Notes: generated by a model from the sequence alone, not told the origin. Positions 42,700 to 51,131 are shown, numbered from the stretch's first letter. The stretch is DNA of 64,000 nt from MRBY01 sp943371005 (GCA_943371005.1 CALRTB020000009.1:62001-126000); one strand, 5' to 3'. Program-made: numbers and translations.

Positions 42700-42780
42700 T
42701 CCCAGGGAATAACACCCTCCGACCTGGCGGCCGCCTCCCTCAAGGGAGGATTCTTTTCGATTTTTCCCCAGGGAAAGGAT
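42700..42780. repeat. Palindromic interspersed repeat, copy 3
   Basis: ACACCCTCCGACCTGGCGGC followed by the palindrome CCTCCCTCAAGGGAGG. The first part matches copy 1 (ACACCCTCCGG) and copy 2 (CCTGGCGG), and the palindrome matches the one in copy 2 with few changes. A second short palindrome, TTTTTCCCCAGGGAAA, follows. Confidence 0.5.
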
Positions 42781-42783
42781 GAT

Positions 42784-43332
42784 TTAAGCTTGGGCGAGAA
42801 TTGGCGGAATGCAGGGTTTACCGCTGGGGGTGGCGAGTCTGAGGCCAGCGGTTTCGGGGCGACAGTGAATTTCTGCAGCGAGGATTGGGGGTTCAAAGGA
42901 GGCGATCGCCGCTTCGACGGTCTGGAAAGTTACCCCTTGGGCCAAGATTGGTGGAATACAGGGTTTCCCACTGGGGCTACTGACCAAGACTGGGGTAGAG
43001 TCTGTGCGGGGTTGGATGGTGGCGGCCAGGATCGGCGGTTCTAGGGTATCAGGGACTGTATGCTTCGGGCTGGCTGTTTCTGCTGGGGCCGGATTGTTTG
43101 CCGCTGCAAGTTGTGCTTCGAGGGTGGCAATTTTGCCTTGATATTCCTGTTGTAAGGTGGCGATCGCCTCCCGTAACCGTTGCTCGTGGTTGGCTTCGCT
43201 GGTTTGCAGATCCCGCCGCAGTTGACTCAATTCCGTTTCTAAGGTGCCTAGGCGATTCAGGTCATCTTTTTTGACGAGGTAAAATGCCCCCGCACCAACA
43301 CCACAACCAATCACAAAGGGAATAATCCACAT
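42784..43332 (-). CDS. Membrane-anchored coiled-coil protein with two C-terminal PPILA repeats
   Basis: A 182-residue protein: one N-terminal span (MWIIPFVIGCGVGAGAFYLV), a coiled coil (about 25-85, LETELSQLRRDLQTSEANHE), a Pro/Ala linker, and two similar repeats of about 36 residues in tandem. Each repeat opens EPPILAA and closes SGKPCIPPILAQ, so the same Cys-containing tail motif appears twice, with the DNA also similar between repeats. The repeat motif is unknown to me; it may be an assembly or peptide-binding tag. An upstream TTG (43350) is also possible. Confidence 0.6.
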   Translation of the reverse strand: MWIIPFVIGCGVGAGAFYLVKKDDLNRLGTLETELSQLRRDLQTSEANHEQRLREAIATLQQEYQGKIATLEAQLAAANNPAPAETASPKHTVPDTLEPPILAATIQPRTDSTPVLVSSPSGKPCIPPILAQGVTFQTVEAAIASFEPPILAAEIHCRPETAGLRLATPSGKPCIPPILAQA

Positions 43333-43437
43333 AATTTCAATATGCTCCAAGCAAAACCACTAAAAAACAGATCTATTGTGACCTTTTTTCTGCATTTCAA
43401 GGCAATCGGCTTCTGATTCTAGCGAATTTTTCTAGAT

Positions 43438-44280
43438 TTAGGCTGATTCGCTGGCATTCAACCCCTGTAAGGCCCGCATTAACCCCTTTTGACTCGCCAT
43501 CCCATAGACATAATTGAGGTAACTTTGGAAAGCTTGGGCATCCTCTGGATTGAGGGCGATCTCCCCCAGGAGATCGAGGCTCGTGGTGCCATCGGTGGGC
43601 GGCGTAATCACAACCAAATCTGGATCGAGGGGATGGTCATATTGCCAAAACTGTTCTACGTCGATGATCTCAGGGAGCTGTTGCGGTTGGGATGTTTCAA
43701 TTTCTGCTTGGTCATGACTGGGTAAATTAGCCGCAGTTTCCGTCGCGAAATGTTGCCGTCGGTAGTCCCGGAGTGCATCGAGGATTTGTTGCTTGGTGCG
43801 GCCCCGCAGTTGAAAAATCACAAAGGGATCTTCGTTAAAGCGATCGCCGAGTTGATAATAGACTGCGCCAATGTGTTTACAGGGATTGGCTTTATCGGGA
43901 CAGGTACAGCGGGAGTGAATATCCGCCAGGGTAAAAGGAAACAAATTCAAACCATTTTCCGTGAAGACCTGCTCAATGGCTGCGGGCATCTCCCCGGCCA
44001 ACAGTTGGGCCGAAAATAGCGCCTTTTGGGCTAAACTTTCCACCACATAGCCCCAAGCTTCGTCACTAAAGGGTTCTAGTTTTAGGGAAACACGGTAGGG
44101 TTCTGGTTCGCTCCCCTGCACGAGGGCGATCGCCTGGGCCTCGACGAAATCAATTTGCAACACATTGCCTGCTTTTGCATAGATGCGTGCCCGTTCGAGG
44201 CGTTTTTTAAAGCGATAAGAATCTAACAATTCTAGCCACCGCTGTACCCACCAACGCTGTTGATCGAGGGTTTCTAACAT
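43438..44280 (-). CDS. SWIM zinc-finger domain protein
   Basis: A 280-residue protein with a SWIM motif CTCPDKANPCKHIGAVYYQL near residue 145 (CxCx(n)CxH), which binds zinc and usually contacts DNA or protein. The N-terminal half resembles the SWIM-associated domain found before SNF2-type helicases, but no helicase gene is adjacent. The C-terminus has a Gln-rich linker and an acidic end. ATG at 44280 is chosen because GAGGAA precedes it by nine bases; GTG at 44310 would put that site inside the gene. Confidence 0.8.
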   Translation of the reverse strand: MLETLDQQRWWVQRWLELLDSYRFKKRLERARIYAKAGNVLQIDFVEAQAIALVQGSEPEPYRVSLKLEPFSDEAWGYVVESLAQKALFSAQLLAGEMPAAIEQVFTENGLNLFPFTLADIHSRCTCPDKANPCKHIGAVYYQLGDRFNEDPFVIFQLRGRTKQQILDALRDYRRQHFATETAANLPSHDQAEIETSQPQQLPEIIDVEQFWQYDHPLDPDLVVITPPTDGTTSLDLLGEIALNPEDAQAFQSYLNYVYGMASQKGLMRALQGLNASESA

Positions 44281-44349
44281 AACCGAATATTCCTCTGAGA
44301 ATGTGCGCACATCACCTTTGTCTCTCCGAATAGTTTCCCAAGAAAGGGG

Positions 44350-45135
44350 CTATGGATTCAAATTGCGGGATTTATAAAACGTTTCGAGGCTATCTTGATC
44401 CCCCACAAACCGCCAATGCCAAGGCTCGTAGGCAATACCCTGGGGATTATCTCGTGGGAAAGACAACTCAAAACTATAGCGAGCGGCATTATTTTGGAGC
44501 CACTGAAACGCCGCTGTATCTTCAAAATTTTCCTGGAGGTGGGTCGCTGGCACATTGCCATCCCCTAGATCAATGGCATAGCCCGTATGGTGTTCACTGT
44601 AGCGGGGAGGCGCGCTCACTTCGGCCCGTTTGGTGGTGTCCTGGGCGCGCTGTTCTTTAATGTCAAAAAATAGATATTGTTGCTCTTCGATGGTACGAAA
44701 GGCAGAAAGTAAGGCTAAATTGATCCCAGCTTGTCTGGCATCGGCTTGCATTTGGAGAAATTTTTCAGCGGCGGCAGGGCGCAATTTGAGGCGACCATCA
44801 GCACTGACGGCTACCAGTTCACTGGCCTCGGCTTCAGGATAAGGGAAATGACCGAGAATTTGTTCGGTAGTTTCGGCGTCACTGGCATCTGGTTCGGACG
44901 TAGAAACATTGCTGGGGACATTCCCTGGAGCAACGGGGTCTGGGGTTGCTTGAAAAAACTGGCGTGAGGCGATCGCCCCCAACCCGACAATGAGAATTCC
45001 CCCCAACCCTAACAATAGACGTTGCTTGGGGTTAGATCCTGTGGTTTTTTCGCTTTGTTCTGGATCTTCATCCCGCACGACCTCAGGAATATCAATGTCA
45101 TCCAGGACAGAGAGGTCATCAAATTCTTCGGACAC
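44350..45135 (-). CDS. D-alanyl-D-alanine carboxypeptidase, VanY/M15B type
   Basis: Zinc peptidase that trims the terminal D-Ala of peptidoglycan stems. About 261 residues: an acidic cytoplasmic N-terminus (1-40), one span near 42-60, a Thr/Pro/Asp linker and the M15 domain from about 110. Active-site blocks are LSAFRTIEEQQYLFF, SEHHTGYAIDLGDG (zinc His and Asp) and EPWHWRFVG (zinc His). GTG at 45135 is preferred because AGGA lies seven bases upstream; TTG at 45141 is the alternative. Divergent from the AEC transporter gene. Confidence 0.88.
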   Translation of the reverse strand: MSEEFDDLSVLDDIDIPEVVRDEDPEQSEKTTGSNPKQRLLLGLGGILIVGLGAIASRQFFQATPDPVAPGNVPSNVSTSEPDASDAETTEQILGHFPYPEAEASELVAVSADGRLKLRPAAAEKFLQMQADARQAGINLALLSAFRTIEEQQYLFFDIKEQRAQDTTKRAEVSAPPRYSEHHTGYAIDLGDGNVPATHLQENFEDTAAFQWLQNNAARYSFELSFPRDNPQGIAYEPWHWRFVGDQDSLETFYKSRNLNP

Positions 45136-45270
45136 GCTCAATTCCTACCGCTGCACTCCCTAAATATTTTGTGGTTCTATCTTATGTTGCTTTCTTCGCA
45201 ATGGGGAAGTTCTCCAGCAAAATCATCATTTGGTGTTAGCCTCAAACAAGAATCAAAGGTTGGGGACTCT

Positions 45271-46206
45271 ATGGCAGAATTGCTGCTGCAATTGGCGTTG
45301 GTCTACGGCAAGTTGGGGCTAGGGATTGGGGGCGGTTGGCTCCTGGGGAAATATCTCTCTGCAACCTTGGGGCGCAATTTGGGAAAGGGTCTGTTTTGGT
45401 TCGGCATCCCTTTGAGTGTGTTTGGCTTTGTGCGCCAGGTGGATTTGACGGGCACGCTCTGGTTTGCGCCGGTCGTTGCTTGGTTGGCGATGGGACTTTG
45501 TTTTGGGGTGGCTTGGCTGTGGTTGCGGTACCGTAGCCCTGATTTATCGCTCCCCTCCCAGGGCAGTTTCCTGTTGGTTTCGAGCATTGGTAATACGGGC
45601 TATCTGGGCTATCCGATCAGTTTGGCGATCGCCGGGCCAGAAACCTTTGCCTGGGCTTTGTTTTACGATTTACTGGGCAGCCTGCTTTGGGGTTACGGAG
45701 TGGGGGTAATGGTGGCCACCTACTACGGCCAGGGGAAAAATCAAACTTGGTTAACACGCCTGAAAAATATGGGTACCCAGGTGGGAATCAACCCCTCCCT
45801 CTGGAGTTTGGTGCTGGGGTTGGCCTGTGAGCCGCTGGTTTTTCCGGAACCTGTGGAATGGGGTCTAGAAGTGGCGTCTTGGGTGGTGATTGGTTTGGCG
45901 ATCATCTTGATCGGGATGCGCCTGGGGGAATTGGAACCGGGCCAAGAAATACCGCCAGTGCGCAGTAGTCTCTTGATTAAAATGGCGATCGCACCGTTTC
46001 TGTTCGGCTTAATCTTGCCTTTGTTCAATTTGCCCAACGTCATTTGTTTGGTGTTGGTGTTGCAGATCGCGATGCCACCAGCCTTCGCCACCTTGATCGT
46101 CAGCGAAACCTATGCCCTCGATCGCCAGTTAGCCGTCAGTTCCCTCGCCACTGGCACCCTCCTTTTGTTGGGCACGCTGCCCATTTGGTTATTGTGGTTT
46201 CGTTAG
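45271..46206 (+). CDS. AEC-family (auxin efflux carrier-like) transporter
   Basis: A 311-residue integral membrane protein with about ten spans: the N-terminal LVYGKLGLGIGGGWLLG, SIGNTGYLGYPISLAIAGP (the crossover Gly/Asn motif typical of AEC proteins), and the C-terminal QIAMPPAFATLIVSETYAL. The family exports organic acids or auxin-like molecules; the substrate is not visible. ATG at 45271 places the first span correctly; the longer frame to 45022 is read through the neighbour's promoter region. Its stop overlaps that of aroC by 4 bases. Confidence 0.82.
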   Translation: MAELLLQLALVYGKLGLGIGGGWLLGKYLSATLGRNLGKGLFWFGIPLSVFGFVRQVDLTGTLWFAPVVAWLAMGLCFGVAWLWLRYRSPDLSLPSQGSFLLVSSIGNTGYLGYPISLAIAGPETFAWALFYDLLGSLLWGYGVGVMVATYYGQGKNQTWLTRLKNMGTQVGINPSLWSLVLGLACEPLVFPEPVEWGLEVASWVVIGLAIILIGMRLGELEPGQEIPPVRSSLLIKMAIAPFLFGLILPLFNLPNVICLVLVLQIAMPPAFATLIVSETYALDRQLAVSSLATGTLLLLGTLPIWLLWFR

Positions 46207-47297
46207 CTGAGAGTGCGACACTGCCCTTGGTGCCGCAACAGATGATCACACAGCACGAGGGCGACCATCGCTTCCACCATCGGCACGGCACGGGGTAACA
46301 CGCAGGGGTCATGACGGCCTTTGGCGGCGAGGGTTGCTTCTTCGCCAGCTCGCGTCGCCGTTTGTTGCGCTTTCCCAATGGTTGCGGTGGGTTTGAAGGC
46401 CACCCGGAGGACAATATTTTCGCCGTTGGAAATGCCCCCTTGAATGCCGCCGGAACGGTTGGTTTTGGTGCGGATCTGGCCCTGGTCATCCACGGTAAAT
46501 TCATCGTTGTGCTCTTGACCCGTGAGCAGAGTGCCCGCAAATCCAGAACCAATTTCAAAACCTTTGCTAGCTGGCAGCGACATCGCTCCCTTCGCCAAAT
46601 CTGCTTCGAGCTTGTCAAACACGGGCATCCCCAAACCGACGGGTACCTTGCGGGCCACACACTCGACCACCCCACCGATGGAATCTTTTTGCTTGCGAAT
46701 CTCATCGATCAGAGCAATCATTTTTTCCGCCGCCACCGTATCGGGACAACGGACAATGTTGCTTTCTACTTGCTCAAGGGTGACTTGGCTCGGATCAATA
46801 TCAACGGCTTCACAGTCTTTGATGCGCTTCACATAGCCGATAATTTCCACCCCGGCCACCTGCTTGAGGATTTTTTTGGCGATCGCCCCCGCTGCCACCC
46901 GACCAATGGTTTCTCTCGCCGAAGAACGGCCCCCCCCTTCATAATTGCGAATCCCATACTTCGCATCGTAGGTAAAATCCGCGTGGGAAGGACGATATTT
47001 CTCCTTCATTTCCGAATAATCCTTGGAGCGTTGATCTTTATTGCGCACCAAGATTGAGATCGGAGTACCCGTTGTTTTCCCCTCAAAGACCCCAGACATA
47101 ATCTCACAACGGTCGGCTTCATTGCGGGGGGTGGTGATGCGACTTTGCCCCGGACGACGGCGGTCTAACTCCGCTTGGATTTCCGCTTCAGAAATTTCTA
47201 CTAGGGGCGGACAGCCATCAATCACGACGCCAACGCCACCCCCATGGGATTCACCGTAGGTTGTAATCCGAAATAAATGTCCGAAGCTGTTGCCCAT
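46203..47297 (-). CDS. aroC: Chorismate synthase
   Basis: Last enzyme of the shikimate pathway, converting EPSP to chorismate with reduced FMN as cofactor. The 364-residue product has all three family signatures: GESHGGGVGVVIDGCPP near residue 15, GRSSARETIGRVAAGAIA near 125, and GGIQGGISNGENI near 290 with RDPCVLPRAVPMVEAM-type residues (HDPCVLPRAVPMVEA) near 335. ATG at 47297. Confidence 0.96.
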   Translation of the reverse strand: MGNSFGHLFRITTYGESHGGGVGVVIDGCPPLVEISEAEIQAELDRRRPGQSRITTPRNEADRCEIMSGVFEGKTTGTPISILVRNKDQRSKDYSEMKEKYRPSHADFTYDAKYGIRNYEGGGRSSARETIGRVAAGAIAKKILKQVAGVEIIGYVKRIKDCEAVDIDPSQVTLEQVESNIVRCPDTVAAEKMIALIDEIRKQKDSIGGVVECVARKVPVGLGMPVFDKLEADLAKGAMSLPASKGFEIGSGFAGTLLTGQEHNDEFTVDDQGQIRTKTNRSGGIQGGISNGENIVLRVAFKPTATIGKAQQTATRAGEEATLAAKGRHDPCVLPRAVPMVEAMVALVLCDHLLRHQGQCRTLS

Positions 47298-47494
47298 AGG
47301 TCTGATCGCAGTGATGGAATAGAAAAATTTGTGCTGAAATTTCAGAAAATTTCGAGACTGTATTGTAACCCAGTTCCCTGACCCTACCGCCTGCCGTTGT
47401 GCGAATTTCTCTTACCTTTCCAGAATAATTTTCTTGAGGAACGACCGCAGTTTCCTATAATTTTTCCAGTCCAATCTCTCCCCACCCATTGCCC

Positions 47495-48523
47495 ATGGCC
47501 TCCCGCAGTAAAGCTCTCCAGTACTACATCTTGGTGCGTCTGCTCCTTGCTCCCTTGATGTTGTTAACCATTATCACCGTCGTCTTTCTGCTGCTCCGGG
47601 CCACCCCTGGTGATCCTGCCGATGCCATCCTAGGGAACCGCGCCCCTGAAGCGACCAAGGCCTTGCTTCGGGAACAACTGGGTTTAGATCTGCCCCTCTG
47701 GCTACAGTATGTCCGCTACCTCGGCAACCTGTTGCAGTTTGACTTAGGAACATCCCTCACCAGTCGCGGTTTACCGGTGTGGGAGGTGATTCAGCAGCAT
47801 TTTCCCGCCACAGTAGAATTAACCCTCTTTGGCATGATTGTTGCGGTAGTAGTGGGGGCTAGCGTTGGGATGGTTGCGGCCTCCCGCCAGGGCACTTGGT
47901 TGGATGTGGGCGGGCGATTATTCGGGATTATCACCTACGCACTGCCGTTGTTCTGGATGGGGATGGTGGTGCAACTCATTTTTTCGGTGCAGTTGGAGTG
48001 GTTTCCCCTGGGGACACGTTTTCCGTTGGATGTTCCCCCACCGCCCACCTTGTCGGGTCTCTATACCCTCGATAGTCTGCTCACAGGAAATTTTTTACAA
48101 CTCCGAACAGCTTTGTATTATTTGGTGTTGCCCTGCTGCACCTTGGGAATCCTCCTTAGTGGTATTTTTGAGCGCATTGTGCGGGTAAATTTGCGTCAGA
48201 CGTTGCAATCAGACTATGTGGAAGCGGCGCGGGCCAGGGGCATTCCCGAACGGAAAATTCTCTGGAACCACGCCTTAAAAAATGCTCTGATTCCGGTGGT
48301 CACGGTCTTGGGACTTACTTTTGCGGCCTTGTTGGGGGGAGCAGTCTTAACGGAAGTGACATTTTCTTGGCCAGGTCTGGGGAACCGCCTCTATGAAGCG
48401 ATTTCCCTGCGGGATTATCCGACGGTTCAGGGAATTATGGTGTTTTTTGGGGCAATTGTGGTGGTGGTGAGCCTGGTGATTGATATTGTGAATGCGTTGA
48501 TTGACCCCCGGATTCGTTACTAA
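47495..48523 (+). CDS. Peptide/nickel-type ABC transporter permease (DppB family)
   Basis: Inner-membrane permease of 342 residues with six spans. The family N-terminus VFLLLRATPGDPADAILG, the periplasmic segment and the cytoplasmic EAA loop EAARARGIPERKILWNHALKN near residue 245 are typical of DppB/OppB, followed by TVLGLTFAALLGGAVLTEV. The second permease, ATPases and binding protein are not adjacent. ATG at 47495 is taken; TTG at 47489 adds two residues. The next gene is convergent with no gap. Confidence 0.88.
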   Translation: MASRSKALQYYILVRLLLAPLMLLTIITVVFLLLRATPGDPADAILGNRAPEATKALLREQLGLDLPLWLQYVRYLGNLLQFDLGTSLTSRGLPVWEVIQQHFPATVELTLFGMIVAVVVGASVGMVAASRQGTWLDVGGRLFGIITYALPLFWMGMVVQLIFSVQLEWFPLGTRFPLDVPPPPTLSGLYTLDSLLTGNFLQLRTALYYLVLPCCTLGILLSGIFERIVRVNLRQTLQSDYVEAARARGIPERKILWNHALKNALIPVVTVLGLTFAALLGGAVLTEVTFSWPGLGNRLYEAISLRDYPTVQGIMVFFGAIVVVVSLVIDIVNALIDPRIRY

Positions 48524-49387
48524 CTAACCCCAGAGGAAGCGCAATGACCAAAAGGGCAGCAGCAAAACAAGAATTAGCCAATCCCAACGGTGAAAACGCA
48601 GTTGATGCCAACGAACAAGGTGCTGGTTCGGACTGGTGAAGCCCCGGATATCCATCGCCGTCGCCATTTGTTCGGCCCGCATCAGGAGATTTTCGAGGAG
48701 TTTTTCGGAAACCATGAGCCACAGTTGCATACTTTGTTTAAACCCCAGAGTTTTCCAGGCGATCGCCCTTGTGCGGACTGAACGCGTTAAGTTCTGAATT
48801 TCCTCTAACACGAGGGGAATAAACCGGAGCGAGAGGGTCAGGGTCAGCAAAATTTCTGTCACCGGCACCTTAAATCGGCGCAACGGCCCCAGGAGAAACT
48901 CTAAACCCGTGGTAATTTCTTCCGCTGCTGTGGTCAAAAGATAGAGATTGGTGCTGTAGAGCAGCGTAAAAATTTGGGTGCTGAGCTTAATACCCAAATC
49001 CAGCTTGAGGCGCGTGATGGAGATAAATTTAAACTGCCACACCACGTATTCATAGTTTTGGCGAATGTCTAAGTCTTCTGCTGGTAAACGGGGCTGATGA
49101 TCGAGCACTAAGCCATCGGGGGTAATTAACGTCACCCCAAACAACACCAAACAAAAAATCAACAGCAATCCCATCTGCTGTTTCCAGACCCGTAAGGGAA
49201 TTAATGCCGTTAAGGTGATCGCGATCAACAGACCCACCAACCCCAAGCGCCACAGGTTGTTCGCCAAAATCGGCCCAATCAAAAAACTCATCAACCAAGC
49301 GAGTTTTACCCGGGGGTCTAGTCGGTGGAGCCAGGTTTGGGGCTGCTCCAGATATAACCCAATGGGCAGCGATCGCATTAAATCCAT
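48524..49387 (-). CDS. Energy-coupling factor transporter T component (CbiQ/EcfT family)
   Basis: Transmembrane coupling subunit of vitamin or metal ECF transporters, 287 residues. Family motifs are HRLDPRVKLAWLMSF near residue 20, five or six spans, and the cytoplasmic coupling helix MRAEQMATAMDIRGF near residue 238 (the Ala-Arg-Gly motif that docks the ATPase). The first gene of its strand run, it has no ATPase or substrate (S) component next to it. The substrate is unknown. ATG at 49387. Confidence 0.87.
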   Translation of the reverse strand: MDLMRSLPIGLYLEQPQTWLHRLDPRVKLAWLMSFLIGPILANNLWRLGLVGLLIAITLTALIPLRVWKQQMGLLLIFCLVLFGVTLITPDGLVLDHQPRLPAEDLDIRQNYEYVVWQFKFISITRLKLDLGIKLSTQIFTLLYSTNLYLLTTAAEEITTGLEFLLGPLRRFKVPVTEILLTLTLSLRFIPLVLEEIQNLTRSVRTRAIAWKTLGFKQSMQLWLMVSEKLLENLLMRAEQMATAMDIRGFTSPNQHLVRWHQLRFHRWDWLILVLLLPFWSLRFLWG

Positions 49388-49518
49388 CGTGGTGAAAATT
49401 CCGTAAAAAAATCAACTTCCATTATGTAATAAGCCTTAAAATTTCCCGCCCTCAGAAGGGAGTATGCTGGATCCTAGGGATAAAAGCCCATTTGAAAAAC
49501 CCCGTTAACAGTCGTCCC

Positions 49519-50370
49519 ATGATTAGAAAAATTCTCTTCGCTGATTCTGGCACCGGGCAAGTCCAGGATATGTTGAAAAACTTGCTCAAGCTCCCTGCCT
49601 TCAAAGACACTAGCATCAATATCCTCCATGTCGTGAAGGAAGAGCTGACTCCCGACATCGAACAAAAAGGCTACGAAACCGGCGGTAAGCTCCTCGCCCA
49701 AGCCCTCCAAGACCTCAAGCTCGATCCTGGCAACGTCAACACCATTCTGCGCCAAGGAGATCCCAAAGATGTGGTTTGTAAAGTCGCCGATGAGATTGAT
49801 GCCGACCTAATTTTAATGGGGTCTCGGGGACTCAAACGGCTACAGTCGATTCTCGCTAATTCTGTGAGCCAATACGTGTTCCAGCTCACCAACCGACCGA
49901 TGCTTCTGGTTAAGGATGACATCTATGTGCGTACAGTCAAAAAAGTCATGGTCGCCATCGATAAGTCCGATGCGGCAATGTATGGCTTAGATTTAGCGCT
50001 CCAAATGTTGCGGGATTACAGTGGTTGCGAACTGCTGCTCCTGCGGGTTAACCCTGATCTACCAGCAAATCTTTCCCTTTCCCAAGCAGAAATGGATGCG
50101 AACCCGGCCCTTGCGCCAGCGATTCAGCGGGCCAAACAGATGGGCGTTGCTTACAAAACATTAGTCGCTGGGGGTCGCCCCGGGGCCACAATCTGCAATG
50201 TCGCCAAAGACCAAAATATTGATCTCCTCGTCCTGGGTTCCCCAGACCGCCGGCCTTCCATTGCTAAGAGTATGCCCGACCTAGATCGCTTGCTGGGCAC
50301 GTCTCTGTCGGATTATGTGCGGGTAAATGCGCCTTGTCCTGTGCTCTTGGCCCGGACTGACGCCAGCTAG
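49519..50370 (+). CDS. Tandem universal stress protein (UspA family)
   Basis: A 283-residue protein of two Usp domains. Domain 1 starts IRKILFADSGTGQVQ and ends near residue 130 with LILMGSRGLKRLQSIL...PMLLVKD, carrying the ATP-binding G-x2-G-type motif. Domain 2 starts KKVMVAIDKSDAAMYG and ends DLLVLGSPDRRPS...CPVLLART; its ATP loop is altered (GSPDRR rather than GSHGR), so ATP binding is doubtful there. ATG at 49519 is chosen; TTG at 49492 is unlikely. It faces psbM tail to tail. Confidence 0.85.
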   Translation: MIRKILFADSGTGQVQDMLKNLLKLPAFKDTSINILHVVKEELTPDIEQKGYETGGKLLAQALQDLKLDPGNVNTILRQGDPKDVVCKVADEIDADLILMGSRGLKRLQSILANSVSQYVFQLTNRPMLLVKDDIYVRTVKKVMVAIDKSDAAMYGLDLALQMLRDYSGCELLLLRVNPDLPANLSLSQAEMDANPALAPAIQRAKQMGVAYKTLVAGGRPGATICNVAKDQNIDLLVLGSPDRRPSIAKSMPDLDRLLGTSLSDYVRVNAPCPVLLARTDAS

Positions 50371-50399
50371 CATAAATCAAAACTGATTCAAAGTCATAA

Positions 50400-50446
50400 A
50401 AAAGGGGGCGATCGCCAAGGATCTGTCCCCATTGTTTTTTATCGTG
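50400..50446. terminator. Bidirectional terminator between the Usp gene and psbM
   Basis: The stem GGGG/CCCC encloses a HIP1 palindrome (GGCGATCGCC). Flanking A and T runs (AAAAAA before, TTTTTT after) allow it to end transcription from both the Usp gene and psbM. Confidence 0.6.
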
Positions 50447-50466
50447 TTTTTTTAAAAAGGTGTTTC

Positions 50467-50571
50467 TTAGGAAGCCGTTTTGTTGGTCTGAATATAAAGA
50501 ATCAACAAAAAAACGGTGGGTACGAGTACAAAAAGAATCGTTGCAATGAAACCGAGATCGTTAACTTGCAT
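50467..50571 (-). CDS. psbM: Photosystem II reaction centre protein M
   Basis: A 34-residue single-span subunit at the dimer interface of photosystem II in the thylakoid. The translation begins MQVNDLGFIATILFVLVPTV and ends in a short polar tail (NKTAS). The span and N-terminus match PsbM throughout. ATG at 50571; GAAGAGG lies upstream on the minus strand (50578-50584). The gene is too short for ordinary ORF lists. Confidence 0.95.
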   Translation of the reverse strand: MQVNDLGFIATILFVLVPTVFLLILYIQTNKTAS

Positions 50572-50739
50572 TGAATAATCGCCTCTTCATCGAGCTAGAT
50601 CACAATGATATCAAGAATATCACCTCTGGCTCCTTACCAGGGGCGATCGCTCTTAGTATTCCCCAAGAATATCTTCCCAAGCAAAAGACCTCAAGGGAGC
50701 CTTAGAGGCTATTCATAAAGTAAATGAATTTCTTCGTTT

Positions 50740-50819
50740 GCCCCCTAAATCTCCCGAAATGGGGGACTTTGATCCCATTGATTAACCGAAGCTTCCCCCC
50801 AGACTGGGGGCCGGGGGGC
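50740..50819. repeat. MITE-like cyanobacterial element, possibly decayed
   Basis: About 80 bases bounded by imperfect inverted ends: the left end GCCCCCTAAATCTCCCGAAA and the right end (reverse complement) GCCCCCCGGCCCCCAGTCTG. Each end folds into its own C-run/G-run hairpin (CTCCCGAAATGGGGGACTTT on the left). A repeat of the type CCCCCTAAAT-CCCC-GGGGGACTTT is common in cyanobacterial genomes, as I recall. It lies just after the ferredoxin gene. Confidence 0.6.
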
Positions 50820-50834
50820 TTGATCAATCAGCTC

Positions 50835-51131
50835 TTAGGGTTTTGTTTTCACAACAACATCCCCATGGGCCAAGGTTTGGCAAGCAAGGCGATAGGTGGG
50901 AGGCTTACGCTTGAGACGCCGCTTCTCAAAATCAGTCTTGGGCGACAGATTTTCCATTCCCTCTAGAATCTCGACAATGCAGGTTCCGCATTGGCCAACA
51001 CCACCACAATTCATTAATTTTCCGCCGAAAGTGTACAGATCTACGCCATTTTGTAGAGCTTTTTCCCGTAGATTTGCACCATCTGCCGCAATCACGTCCT
51101 TATTTGCCGGAACGTAGGTGATATTAGCCAT
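50835..51131 (-). CDS. 2Fe-2S ferredoxin
   Basis: A 98-residue soluble electron carrier. Iron-sulfur ligands are in MNCGGVGQCGTC near residue 41 (spacing C-x5-C-x2-C) with the fourth Cys in RLACQTL near 83. This C-x5-C-x2-C spacing resembles adrenodoxin/bacterial-type ferredoxins rather than the plant-type photosynthetic ferredoxin (C-x4-C-x2-C), so it is not PetF. The partner is unknown. Divergent from cruA. ATG at 51131. Confidence 0.88.
   Translation of the reverse strand: MANITYVPANKDVIAADGANLREKALQNGVDLYTFGGKLMNCGGVGQCGTCIVEILEGMENLSPKTDFEKRRLKRKPPTYRLACQTLAHGDVVVKTKP

Noticed and set aside
44352..44660. Forward ORF of 102 codons antisense to the VanY gene
   Set aside because: It is the complement of the M15 peptidase region; the minus strand carries the zinc motifs, the plus frame shows no recognisable feature.
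45022..45270. N-terminal extension of the AEC transporter gene
   Set aside because: The extension overlaps the divergent VanY gene and its promoter region; ATG 45271 starts directly at the first predicted span.
46311..47057. Long forward ORF of 248 codons opposite aroC
   Set aside because: It is the shadow of chorismate synthase, whose three signature motifs are intact on the minus strand.
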